From positions 54,810,253 through 54,874,252 of the forward strand of contig CM043959.1 in the NCBI GenBank assembly GCA_014529385.2: DNA of 64,000 nt, in the 5' to 3' direction. Position numbers and translations under genes: made by a program. The DNA comes from Adiantum capillus-veneris. Lineage: Eukaryota > Streptophyta > Polypodiopsida > Polypodiales > Pteridaceae. Positions 33,700 through 45,700 of this stretch are shown here, piece by piece. Position 1 is the first letter of the stretch. Each line of letters begins with the position of its first letter. The notes under the pieces were generated by a model that worked only from the letters and a program-made list of their open reading frames with translations, was not told where the DNA came from and searched no databases.

Positions 33700-36400
33700 G
33701 AAACAACATGAAAAGACTCCAAACCACTCAATCCAATTGGAGAGTAAGCTTAAAAGTTGTATGAACCAGTGGGTAAGCTCAAGGACACTTTGAGGTAAGA
33801 TTTTCAAAAGTTTGCCAAAACTCAGATTATTTACTTTTTCTTGATATTTTAGGCCAAATTAAGTTTTGACTTGATTTATAGGCTCAAAATAGATCATGAA
33901 AAGACTGTCCAGTGAAAAAGTTCAAAAAAGTGTTCATTTTGGGCCAAAAGTCAATAATCGCGATTATTAACTTTCAGCTCAGATTTGACTAAGGTTCATA
34001 CCATTGACTCCTTGCATGTATACAAACAACTTTTGTAAAGGCCCAAAAGATTTGGATCACTAAACTGACCAAAAACTGGGTAAAAACTAAAGTTTGTACT
34101 GACTTTTTGAGTCTTGAGTGTAAATTGGGGAAAAATTTGTCCAAACTTGATAAAACTTGATTCATAGGCTTATATTGATGTGATAAACATGTGTATATGC
34201 TCAGTTGATCAAAAAGATAAAAAAAGAATTCAGTTGGAAATAATCGCGATTATTTACATCTGCCCTATTTTTCAACTTTTTTGACCAAGTCAGCATACCA
34301 CTAGTTTTACCATGTTGTAATAAGCCCACAAACCAAATTTGGTAAGATTTGGATCATTGGATTGAAAATTGTGACCAAATTTGCAAAGTCAATCTGCGGA
34401 CAGAAAACTGATGACCATTTGACCAAAAATAGTCCAAACTTGATGAAACTTGGCTAGAGACCTTAACTTGAGGTGCTTAACAGATCTGTGTCAAGATTGG
34501 AACAAAAACTTGCAAAAATTTAGCAGAAGTAAATACTCGCAATTATTTACATCTGCTCCAAAAATTGACAATCTTGCATATTTGGGCATACCACAAGGTC
34601 AAGCATAGCAAGTAGACCCCACAAATCAAATCTGGTGAAATTTGGATCACAAAAGTGAGACTTAAGCCAGATTCTTGAAATCAGAGTCTGCGGACACGAA
34701 ACAGTTGACAAAATTGATGAATCTTGTCCAAATTAAGTTTTAACTTGATTTATAGGCTCAAAAGAGATCATAGAAAGACTGTTTAGGGAAAAAGTTGAAA
34801 AAAGTTGTCATTTTAGGTCAAAAGTTAATAATCGCGATTATGAACTTTGGCTCAAAATTGATCAAGGTTGATACCGGTGATTCATTACACGTGTACAAAC
34901 AACTTTTGTAAAGGCACAAAAGATTTGGATCACAAAACAGTCTAAAAACCTACTAAAAACTGAATTTTGACTCATTGTCGAGAACTTGAGTCTAACTTGG
35001 TGAATCTTGTTCAAATTAAGTTTTAATTTGATTCATAGGCTCAAAATAGATCATAAAAAGACTCTCCTCTGAAAAAGTTGAAAAAAGTTGTCATTTTAGG
35101 TCAAAAGTTAATAATCGCGATTATGAACTTTTGGCTCAAAACTGACCAAGGTTGATACCAGTGATTCATTACATGTGTACAAACAACTTTTGTCAAGGCA
35201 CAAAAGATTTGGATCACAAAACAATCTAAAAACTTGGTAAAAACTGAATTTTGACTGATTGTCTAGAAATTGAGTCTGACTTGATGAATCTTGTTCAAAT
35301 TAAGTTTTAACTTGATTCATAGGCTCAAAATAGATCATAAAAAGACTCTCCTCTGAAAAAGTTGAAAAAAGTTGTCATTTAAGGTCAAAAGTTAATAATC
35401 GCGATTATGAACTTTTGGCTCAAAACTGATCAAGGTTGATACTAGTGATTCATTATATGTGTACAAACAACATTTGTAAAGGCATAAAAGATTAGGATCA
35501 CAAAATATGCCAAAAACTTGCTAAAAACTGACATTCGACTGAATGTCAAGAAATTGAGTCTGACTTGATGAATCTTGTCCAAATTAAGTTTTAACTTGAT
35601 TCATAGGCTCAAAAGAGATCATAAAAAGGTTGTTTAAAGAAAAGTTGAAAAAAGTTGTCATTTTAGGTCAAAAGTTAATAATCACGATTATGAACTTTTG
35701 GCTCGAAACTGATCAAGCTTGATACCATGGACTCTAAGCATGATTGCAAACATCTTTTGTGAAGGCTCATGAAGTTTGGATCACAAAACAGACCAAAACC
35801 TTGATAAAACTGAAATCTGTACTGGTTGTCGAGAACTTGAGTCTGACTTGGTGAATCTTGTTCAAATTCAGTGAAACTTGACTCGTAGGCTTATCTTGAT
35901 GTGTTAAACAAGTGTACATGCTCAGATGACCAAAAATCACCAAAAGTAAATAATCGCAATTATTTGCGTTTGAGGGGAAAAAAAACTCAAAAAAAACAGG
36001 AGTAAATAATCGCGATTATTTACTTTTGCCCCAGAATTGAGAAATTTTGCACAACTGAGTATACCACAGGGTCAAGCACATCAAGTAGACTCCACAAATC
36101 AAATTTGATGAAATTTGGATCACAAATTTGAGACTTAAGCCAAATTCTTGGAATCAGAGTCTGCGGACACTAAACAGTTAATAACTTGGACAAATCTTGA
36201 TCAAACTCAACTAAACTTATTCAAAGACCACAACAAGGTAATTACTTGGCAAAACAAGCTTAAAAAGTCTAAAAATTGAGAAAAGTAAATAATCGGGATT
36301 ATTTACTTTTGAGTCCCAGAAACAAGATTTTGGACTTTTGAGCTTGTACAGTGCTAGAACAACATAATACAAGGCCACTAGTCAATTTTGGGTTCCATCG
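33700..36400 (+). repeat. Leader array of about 285 bp units carrying a phased palindrome
   Basis: The palindrome AATAATCGCGATTATT or a near copy occurs at 33953, 34239, 34532, 34827, 35110, 35394, 35678, 35949, 36005 and 36288. The steps are 286, 293, 295, 283, 284, 284, 271, 56 and 283 bases. Between palindromes the same phrases recur (ACAAACAACTTTTGTAAAGG, GATTTGGATCAC, TTGATTCATAGGCTCAAAA), so the region is a true tandem array. In several units the symmetry extends outward through AAAAGTT and AACTTTT to about 32 bases. There are no open frames of note. Confidence 0.93.
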
Positions 36401-36813
36401 GATCCAAATTGGTACCTGTTAACTTAGTTTCAAGTTGCAGATTAGTCCTTTAGCTCCTTGCGAGGATAGAACTTGGAAATCTCATTTGCTGACTCACTTA
36501 GCTCAGATTGAAGAACCAGGTTGCAGGCAAAGAATTGGGAGCTTGACAAGAGCTGAATTCAAGTCAAGTGGAAAAAACGGATAACAATCTAATCTGCAGG
36601 TTAGGTTATTCAAGGCCTAGATTTTCATCATTTCAAAGGCTGCAATCAATTCTGACACTTTCAAGCTAGAGTTAATCCACTCTTGTGAGTTTAAGAGAAA
36701 TCAACTGCCAGAAGTACTTTGGCAAAAGGAGTTTTATCAAACCCGAGCAATTTTTTTTTTTGCTGATCAATACCAAAATCTTCTAGGAGACAGTTTTTAC
36801 AGAACCAGTCGAC

Positions 36814-37038
36814 ATGGACTCATCTCGAGCTGAGAGTTCAAGTACAGCAGAGCAAGCCAGTAGCAGTGGTAACACAGGTACAAGTGCAACAGAGCAGATT
36901 TTACAGCTTTATGGCTACAGTGGAGATAAAGTCTTATACACATATTCAGAAGGCCATAGATACTTGATGAGCAGTGAAAGTAGCACAAGAGCCAAGATCC
37001 TATTGATCAAAGTAATCCAGCACTGCTACACATCCTAA
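36814..37038 (+). pseudogene. Gag-like protein of the large element, N-terminal part
   Basis: The ATG at 36814 begins a Ser/Ala/Thr-rich start (MDSSRAESSSTAEQ) followed by the short element LYTYSEGHRYLMSS, a single small version of the Y-x-G-x-x-Y type element seen downstream. The frame stops at 37036, where the reverse-oriented Copia LTR piece begins. Probable 3' splice sites TTCTAG and TTTTACAG lie just upstream (36781-36802). The family is not recognised; gag is inferred from position and the zinc-knuckle remnant downstream. Confidence 0.5.
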
Positions 37039-37039
37039 A

Positions 37040-37437
37040 GCCTCCATCGGGTTCCCTTCAGTGAAGAGAGGTGGTCGGGGTAATCAAGGGTAAAAACAAG
37101 GAAGTCGTAGACGAGGATCCAAGGCCTCCACATACCCAAATCTGCCCCAAACTTGGAGGAAAACAGGAAAAAAACAACAAGCTTCTTCTCTATCAATCAT
37201 GTCCAAAACCGCACCGAATCAGCCACATCCGAGCATCCAAAGTGGTCGTAACACATAGGGCTCTAGCCTCTGATACCATGTCAAAGGTGGCAGCGGAAGA
37301 TGCAATGAAGACAAGAACTGCTCGTGATCCGGTGGACACCTCAACTCCGATCTAGAACGCCTGCAATGCCAACCACATGAACAAGGCACACCTGTGGAGA
37401 AGAGAGATCACTAAGGTAGAGAGAGACTGGACATCTG

Positions 37438-37477
<40 letters not shown>

Positions 37478-37587
37478 TTGGGAAAGACCCTTCATGATGA
37501 TAACAATGAACACCAGCTCAAACTCGTATATTCAGATGCATCTAGCTCTTGTGGTTTTCTGCATTCTCTTCCTCGTCCAATATAACA
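37040..37587 (-). mobile_element. Reverse-oriented Copia 5' LTR and leader fragment
   Basis: On the minus strand an LTR of about 309 bp runs TGTTATATT (starting at 37587) to TTTGACA (ending at 37279). It is followed at once by the primer site TGGTATCAGAGG (37278-37267) and about 225 bases of leader. A (GA)n run sits in the LTR at about 37445-37475. The fragment splits the gag-like coding region; no second LTR is present. Confidence 0.7.
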
Positions 37588-39407
37588 CCATTGGTTGTCT
37601 CGTCATCATCTGAAGACACCTCTCCTGAAGAAACCTGTCCTGATACATTTGCTTCTGGAAGCAAACAAATATCTCCGCCCTCTATCTCCTCCAGTTTTAT
37701 ACCGAGAGTAAAACTAGATTCAGAGAACTCCCAAATGTTCACAGACTTCAGTGGAGCCAGGTATTGCAAGCTCAAAGATGAAGTGCAGATAGAAGTGCAA
37801 AAAATCAACCCAAGTGTAAATCCAGAAATCTGCACAAGTCCGCAAAGCATCCATTTAGTGCATATACAATCAGGGTCATTGTACATGGATTACAATGGTC
37901 AAATCTACAGTCGAGAGCCAAAATTGCAAGATCCAAAAGATCAACCAATTGAAGCGAGTCTAATTGGAGAACCGAGCCAAAGAAGGTACAAAGGTAAAGA
38001 TGGAGTAGTCTACAGTTTGATGCTCAGTGTTTTAAAAGATTATGCCGACAATTTGGCAAGCACAGAAGTAGAAGCTTCTCAGTAAGAGCTTGACATGATC
38101 GAGGCAGATGAAATACCACTAGCATGGTGTATTGCTTAGATTATGGACGAAAATGTGGACAGTTTTCTGAAGATTGTCCAAGAAATCCTGACAACAGGGA
38201 TACATCAACTGCCAAGCAAGGTACATAGCAAATTGGAAATGCGAATCTCGATGTAAGTGCAACTGACTTGTCACTTTTAATGCAATCAGATGATTCTGCA
38301 TTACCATTAGAAGCACGAGTAAAAACATTACAAGTTCAAAATGAGCATAAAAATGCACAGGCACCTGAAAAGCTTAAAATTGATTCTTCGAACAACAAAT
38401 TCCTGCATGAATTTAGTAAAGGTGTCGAAATATCACCAAAGGTTGAAAAGACTGTTAAATTAGCAAATGATTTTGCATCCACTGCCACAAGTGTGCAATC
38501 ATTCATGAGTCTAAAGGACACATCAAACAGAATGATGTTAGCTTTGTATGGTACATATAATTCATATGCACACTATGTCAACCAAAAAGGAAAACTGTAC
38601 AAAAAGGATCAACCTATGTTTTAATGGTCTACATACCAGCTCATAGAAGTGCGTCCAGTGATAAATCAAAAAGGATGGTTCATTTTTGAGGAAAAAAGAT
38701 ATTATAGCCCATCCTCTCTAGAGCTGAAGGATATTATCCAAGTGAACCCAGAAATCTGTTCAGAGCCAAACTCTCCTCCATCGAAAATCAAACTTCAATG
38801 TTGTGACCAAACGAGCATATACTTTGACCAAAACAGTCGTAGATATAGACGAGAGTCTAGCATCTATGATGCATTGGGTCCTGAAACCACAGAAGCTCAT
38901 ATCATAGGAGACCCATGGGATAGACAATATTAGGGCAAAGATAATGCTATCTACAACTCAACTTGGGGAATAATTTGTCATGTTTCACGGAGATACATAG
39001 GAAACTATGTAGAAGGTTTGCATTTGCCAAATGCCAACAGTGGTACCCAGAGTGTACCTTCACAGTCCCAAAAGGTGAGACTAAATCAGAACCAAACAAT
39101 TTTGAACTCTTACAATGAAGCAGGCTATAGTGATCACCCTAGGAAGGGAGGAGCTGTAAATCCATCAAGCTCAGCTCTTGTACCAGGAACGACAATGTCA
39201 GTTAGAAGCCCTAGAGCTTCTAACCAACAGACCTCTTCAAAGCAAAAACCATTGAAAGATCATATGGTTGTTGGAAGTTTCCAATTGACCCAGATTCCAT
39301 CAGAATCTGCAAACAAATGCTTATATGAAGATCATCAAGGACAGAAGTTCCAGCTAATCTCCATAAGTCAAAGTCAAAAACCGAAAAGTCCAATAGTGTT
39401 CAAATAG
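37588..39407 (+). pseudogene. Gag-like protein of the large element: duplicated module and zinc-knuckle remnant
   Basis: Frames 37588-38085, 38268-38624, 38649-38933 and 39018-39407 are separated by stops. Two versions of a module of about 100 residues are seen at about 37738-38030 and 38680-38960. Each has NPEICx(S), a short variable run, a Y-x-D-x-(N)-x-(R)-x-Y-x-RE core, then IGxP, RxY and GKD-x-x-Y-(S/N). Smaller Y-x-G-x-x-Y pieces recur (YVNQKGKLYKKD, YEDHQGQKFQL, YQDAHGN). At 38133-38177 the translation CLDYGRKCGQFSEDC looks like a damaged CCHC knuckle. No known domain is recognised for the module. Confidence 0.55.
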
Positions 39408-39522
39408 TTACATGTGACCAAGCTCACATATGCATATCAAGATGCACATGGTAACCTAATATCAGCAAGGTCATAACCTTGTACAAACCTCGATCCATGG
39501 CCTGACTGAAGTCAAAGACCAT

Positions 39523-40338
39523 TTGAAGATGATGCAAGGCCTCAAGCTGCCAGAACATGTGACAAAAAAGTCAAAGTCAATGGGAGCTAAAGTCGAGAAA
39601 GCTACACAAAAGTCACCACCAAAATCTCCTCCGAAGAGACAAATTCTGCCAGAAAGTTCAATGGATCTTTTAAGGTCAAAGGTTACCCAGATGCAGGAGG
39701 ACAATGCTCAACAATTGCAAACAAAAAGTGCAGTATCACAGCCAATGGAGTCAACATCGATTGAAGCAGGTAGTCAAAGCAAAGAGAATGCAGATAAAGT
39801 TCAACCAAAGGATGTCACCATAGCAAAAGTAGTCAATTCAGACACGAATCTTGGCAAGATCAAGTGCAAAATCACCAATGAAAATGAAGAAAATTTGTCA
39901 AGCGAAGTAAAGCTAGATTTTCAGTTAGACAAGAACCTCATGTCTTTTCGCACTTGGAGAAGACATGGCCAACCACAACTAGAAGATGCTCCTGAATTCA
40001 TTGACATATCAGAAGACAAACGAGCAGAATGCTGGGGAATCATCTCCACCACCATTGAAGTAAGTTCACAGATCATCATAGCTCAATTCTATGTGATCAC
40101 AGCAAAAGATACGCCAGAAGACATCATATTAGGAATGCCAATGGCCCATAAGATGTTAGAGATAGAAAATGTAAACATGATAGAGTCATCACACAGGCAT
40201 CAAAGAATGAAGACCAAGACTGGTCACCCATGGATGACAGCACAAAGTCCTCAAGCACAGTTAAAATGGAGACCGATATCAAAGCAGATATTATTGAAGA
40301 TGATTCATCTCCATCAATCAGAACTTCAGAAGAGCTAG
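39523..40338 (+). pseudogene. Protease-like segment of the large element's gag-like polyprotein
   Basis: 271 codons. A Lys/Ser/Pro-rich N-terminal half is followed by STTIEVSSQIIIAQFYVI and EDIILGMPMAHKM, the pattern of the second half of retroviral-type aspartic proteases (strand, FyVi, then the conserved ILG). I do not find the catalytic D-(S/T)-G upstream, so it is either degenerate or a non-enzymatic homologue. It overlaps the next open frame, which suggests a frameshift around 40230-40330. Confidence 0.45.
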
Positions 40339-41436
40339 AAGCAAATCAAGCAACAAAAAGTGCAAATCAAACAGAGCGAATAGCAGCCACGATAGCTATG
40401 GAGCAAAAAATGCCACCAAAGCTAGAAGGAATGAAGATCAAAATTGCAGACAAAGGTAAAGCTAAAGTGGAACTTCCACCGATTAGCAAAGAAGATTTGA
40501 AAGCATATGCCTCTACATCAAAGAACCCTCATGGATCAGCTTCTTCAAGGAAGTCAGGCTTTCAAAACTTCAAGTCAATTGCTGACTCAACTAAAAACTC
40601 TAAAGAGACACCAAGAAAAGCAAAGATATTTCAGCCAAAGTACTCAAAAAAGCAAAGGAAAGTCAAGCAAGTGTTTGTTCCTAGCAATTTAGTCAAATTC
40701 AATGATCCAGTTTGGATTAAGGACGAGAAATCAACACAGAAATACAAACACATGGGATGGATAGCATCACAATGGAGCTTAAAGGAACATGAGTACTATG
40801 GAGGTAAAAGACAGTTATGGGTGCCAAAACCACAGGTTAAAGCATATGAAGTTACTTCAAGTCCCTCCCAAGAAAGAAGGCCCACAAGGTATCAACCTCA
40901 ACAATATCCTAGGATACCTAAGAAGCAGGTATACTACACAACAACATTGAATGATGCTGAAGTCTACCACGGCTCACAAAAGGATACAGAACAAAGATGG
41001 ATCTCAAAGAATGTTCTTCTTTGACAAGGATTCTACACAAGCTATACAAAGATTTGGCTACCAGTTAATCACAAGCCAATTGCAACTACATCAAGCATGC
41101 ATGAAGATCTCAAGAACTCAACAAGACCTAGAACAAACCAAAGTCAACAATGGAGTTACAAAGGTCCTCAAGAGATTTGGATTCCTAAGTCTTCCAATGC
41201 TCCTAGTCAAAAGTCAAATGTCAACGATCAACAGAGGCCTACAACAACATTAAAGACTCCTATCAACAGGCCTACTTGGAGAATCAAACAAATAATGGAG
41301 TCTTCACAGTCAGAGAAGGACAACCCAACCAATGAGAATGCATATTGGAAGAAGATAAAACAGGTTTGGCAAAAGAAACCTTCAATGCCAACTTGGTCCT
41401 TCACTAATCCTCTTTTTGAGGATTCAAGCTTACTTT

Positions 41437-41628
41437 TGTTGGGGTATAAAGCCCAATGTGGTCGCCCAGGTAAGTGGGTGGGCCGCCAGGTATGTACACA
41501 TATTCTTTTGTAAAAACCTAATAAGAACTCACTATGCTCTACACATTACAGTAGAGCGAGTTCACCATATCGTCGTGCTCTTCTTCTCGCACTCTCTCTC
41601 GCGTCACATCTCCGCTCGTACTCCTTCA
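41437..41628 (+). repeat. Tork-like element 5' LTR
   Basis: 192 bp. Primer site TGGTATCAGAGC follows at 41631-41642. Confidence 0.95.
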
Positions 41629-41642
41629 ACTGGTATCAGAGC

Positions 41643-42725
41643 TCAGATCGAGGCTCGGGGCACCATTTGCAGGTAGCCAGAGTCACCTGCTCAGATTGGA
41701 GTGAGATTCGATAGGCGAAGACACGACCCCAAATCTTGTGGGGGGGGCCGAAGGAATTGGTGTTCTCAGAATTTCATTATGAGGTCATCTCGGGCACCGT
41801 TCGGCTTCGACAAAGTTCTATGCAGGCCATTTTCGACTACGTGGTCTCAGCGGGTGCAGATCCGACTCTGCAAATTTGGGGTTTCCGCCTACGACTGCAG
41901 GTGCTGAGGATATCGACACTCCCAGAGTGTTGATTTGTGGCTGTCTACACATCGAAGGACGGCTCACAGTTCTTGGAGGCGTGTCACATACGACACGGGC
42001 GCACCTACACACAGACTGTAGGCCACATCCACCCGTTCATCAGGTAGCTTGTGTTTGCTGCTTGATATTCCAGATTCATCCTGACATTGCAGGTACTTCC
42101 ACATGGGATGTATTGTCAGAGATGATGTATGTCTGTTGAGGGTTTGCTGGCTGTGAGTCACGCAGCAAACAACCGCCGCAGCGGTTACAGCATACAATGG
42201 GAAATTTGTGGATGTATGACTTTGTGGGAAGTCTATGTATTGTCAGATTTACTGCAGCCTTTGTTGAGGGTCGAGTGAGGTTTTATTGAGCTGGGGGATT
42301 CTCGAATGTTGAGATCCTTTCGGTGATACAGGTCTTGGAGCGATCCCTCAAGCACCCTTAGATAGTCAGTTAGGATGTATTGACTGTGAGTTAGACAGTT
42401 GGGATTGCATCTTTGCTTTACTGCCGTTGAGGCATTGTCGCAGTCTATGCTTATAGGACAGTGACAAGATAGTGAGAGACAGTACAGGTGCAGGACAGGT
42501 TTCCCCACAGCTTACAGTGTTAGAGAGATAGTGGTTTTTTGAGCTGTTTTTGGTCTGTTTTTTAGTACACCAGAGCCATTTTACAAAGGAGACTCTGCCA
42601 AAATTTCTGCAGAATCTGAAGCTTTCTTGGTTCATTTGACAGGTTGATATTGGTTCAGAGGTCAGTTTACAGGGGAAACTCTGCCGAATTTTTCCCAGGA
42701 AAGTAAACTACTGTGAAGCGTAGCT
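41643..42725 (+). other. Tork-like element leader
   Basis: About 1.08 kb of untranslated leader between primer site and gag start. Short frames on both strands carry no motif. Confidence 0.6.
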
Positions 42726-45700
42726 ATGGTTGGATCACAGGACACTGCTCTTTACAATATCAAGAAACAGGATGGAACCAATTTCCCATTGTGGAAGAAG
42801 CAGATTTGGCACGTGTTGGTACAAAAGAAGTAGATAAAACATATAAAGCTCAAGAGGATAAAACCAGAAGATATGGACGAAGATGAATGGAGCGAAATGG
42901 ATGAATTGGCACTTTCTACCATTATGCTGACTTTGGTAGAAAGCGTTTACTTCAATGTAGCAGATGAGATGTCGGCTTATCAAGCATGGTTAAAGCTGAG
43001 TGATCTTTATGAGAAGCAGAGTGTAGCTTCACAGGTATACTGGCTTAAGAAGCTTGTTGACTTGAAGATGAAAGAAGTGACACCTATGTCCAATCATCTG
43101 AATGAATTCAACACAATCTATAGTCAGTTGTCAGCTCAAGGTGTCAAGTTTGATGAATCTGTTAGAGCTATGTTCCTGTTGATCACATTGCCGAAAAGTT
43201 GGGACAGTTTTCGCACAGCTTTGAGGAATTATGCACCTCTAGATGGTTTGAACATAGCAGGTGTAGAAGGAAGTCTGCTTACTGAAGAAATCAATAGAAA
43301 GACAATGGACAAAGGCAAAGGAACAGCCTTAGTTGTCAGGGGCAGGACAAAAAAAAAGTACAATGGTGGAAAGAGGAATCAGTCTTGTAGCAAGTCCCGC
43401 AGTGCTAAAGGCAAGAGTGACATAGAATGCTACCATTGTGGCAAGAAGGGTCACATGAAAAGAGACTGCAGAGAATGGAAAGCAGAAAAAGGCAAAGAGA
43501 AAGCTGAAGACCATGGTGAGAAGAACAAGTCCTCAATGAAGATTCAAGAAATAAACGTGACAAACACTGTTGCAGAGGATGACAGTCTAGTGTCAGGAGA
43601 CATCTACTTCTTGAAGAATACAATGGACTCAACTCTTCTTACAGCATCTGATGGAAATGCACTGAGTGACTGGATTATACACTCGGGGGCATCACTTCAT
43701 GTGTCTCCAAACAAGGACTGGTTTACCTCTTATGTGACCACTGAAGATCATGTTCGGCTAGGAAAAGGGCAGACATGTGAGATCTTAGGTGTTGGAGATG
43801 TTCAATTGAAGTTTCAGAATGGCTCTTCTTTCACGCTGAAGAATGTGAGACATGTTCCCGCAATTACACAGAGCTTGATCAGCACATGTTTACTTGATGA
43901 TGCTGGCTACGTCACCACTTTTGGACAGAACATGTGGAAGATATTCAAGGGTTCTATGATAGTAGCACATGGAGTAAAGTCTGGAGGACTTTACATGATT
44001 TATGTATCAAATGTCTCTAAAAATGTAATCAATGTAACCGAGCAGCCGAACGTTTCTTTGTGGCATAGCCGGTTAGGACATATGTCCAAGAAGGGAATGG
44101 AAATCTTGTCTCGTTCTGGTTATTTGCCTGGCTTTTCATTTAATGATTTTGAATTCTGTGAACATTGTCTGTATGGTAAGCAAACACAGCAGCCACATAA
44201 GCATAGAAGCAGTAGAAGAGATACACAGTTGGCACTTGTTCATAGTGATTTGTGTGGACCTATGCCTAACCTATCTCTAGGGGGAGCTTCTTACTTTATG
44301 ACATTTATAGATGATTACTCGAGGAAAGTATGGGTTTACTTTCTCAAGCACAAGGATGAAGCATTTAGTGTTTTCAAAACGTTTGTGACACTTGTGGAGA
44401 ATCAGAGTGACAAGAAGCTTAAATGCTTACGCACTGACAATGGTGGAGTGTATGTTTCAAAGGCCTTTCAGGACTTTTGTGAGTCAAAAGGTATAAAACG
44501 TGAACTTACTGCTCCTTACAATCCTCCTCAAAATGGTGTTGCTGAGAGGATGAATAGGACCATACAAGAGAAGGTCAGAAGTATGTTTTCTAATGCACAG
44601 CTGCCAAATGGGTTTTGGGCTGAAGTTGTATCAACAGCTGTTCATCTTGTAAATAGATCTCCTAGCAAGGTTTTGCAGAAGGATTCAGTGCCAGAGATGG
44701 TATGGTCAGGCAAAATGCCCTCATACAAGCATCTCAGAGTCTTTGGCTGTGAGGCATATACTCACGTTCCAAAGGAATTTAGGAACAAACTTGAGCCAAA
44801 GAGTAGAAAGTGCATCTTTCTAGGCTATGGTAATTCTGGTGAGATGGGGTATAGACTTTGGGATCCCGAATCCAGAAAGGTTGTCCGCAGCAATGATGTT
44901 CACTTTAATGAATCCAAATATCATTCTAAACCAGAGAGGGTTGAGGAGATTAGAAGAGTTGTCTTCCAAGAAGATGGACCTGCACGTGCAAGACAAAATG
45001 TATGGGCTCAAGAGGAGCAAGGACAGGATAGATTGGAACCACAGGTTGTGGTAGAGCCTGAGCCACCTATTGTGCGTAGATCTAGACGTATCATGCGACC
45101 TCCTGATAGGTTTGTTCCATCTATGAACTATGTCATGTTGATTGATTGCAATGAGCCTTCATGTTACAAGGAAGCAGTGCAAATGAAGGACTCCGGGAAT
45201 TGGCAATTGGCCATGCAGTCAGAGATGACAGCTCTGCATAAAAACCAGACATGGAAGCTAGTTAAATTACCACATGGCAAAAAGGCTCTCCCTTGTAAAT
45301 GGGTTTACAGGTATAAGATCACAGCTCATGATAGTCAGCCAAAGTACAAAGCAAGGCTTGTTGCCAAGGGCTTTAAGCAAAAACAAGGCATTGACTTTGA
45401 TGAAGTCTTCTCTCCGGTGGTCAAGATGACTACATTGAGATGCTTTCTTGCATTGGATGCCATATTAGATTTGGTGTTGCACCAAATGGATGTCAAGACA
45501 GCGTTCTTGCATGGTGATTTAGATGTGGAAATTTACATGCAGCAGCCAGAAGGGTTTGTTGAGAAAGGCAAGGAAGATTTGGTATGCCAATTGTTAAAGA
45601 GTCTTTATGGCTTAAAACAATCACCGAGGGCATGGTATCATAAATTCCACAAGTTTATGCTTTCTCAAGGCTACAAACGTAGTGAGTTCGATCAGTGTCT

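Noticed and set aside
33953-36303. Palindrome array as a CRISPR or as centromeric satellite
   Set aside because: The repeats are palindromes in 285 bp units with related, not unique, spacers, inside a retrotransposon leader of a eukaryote. With ten units there is no support for a centromeric role.
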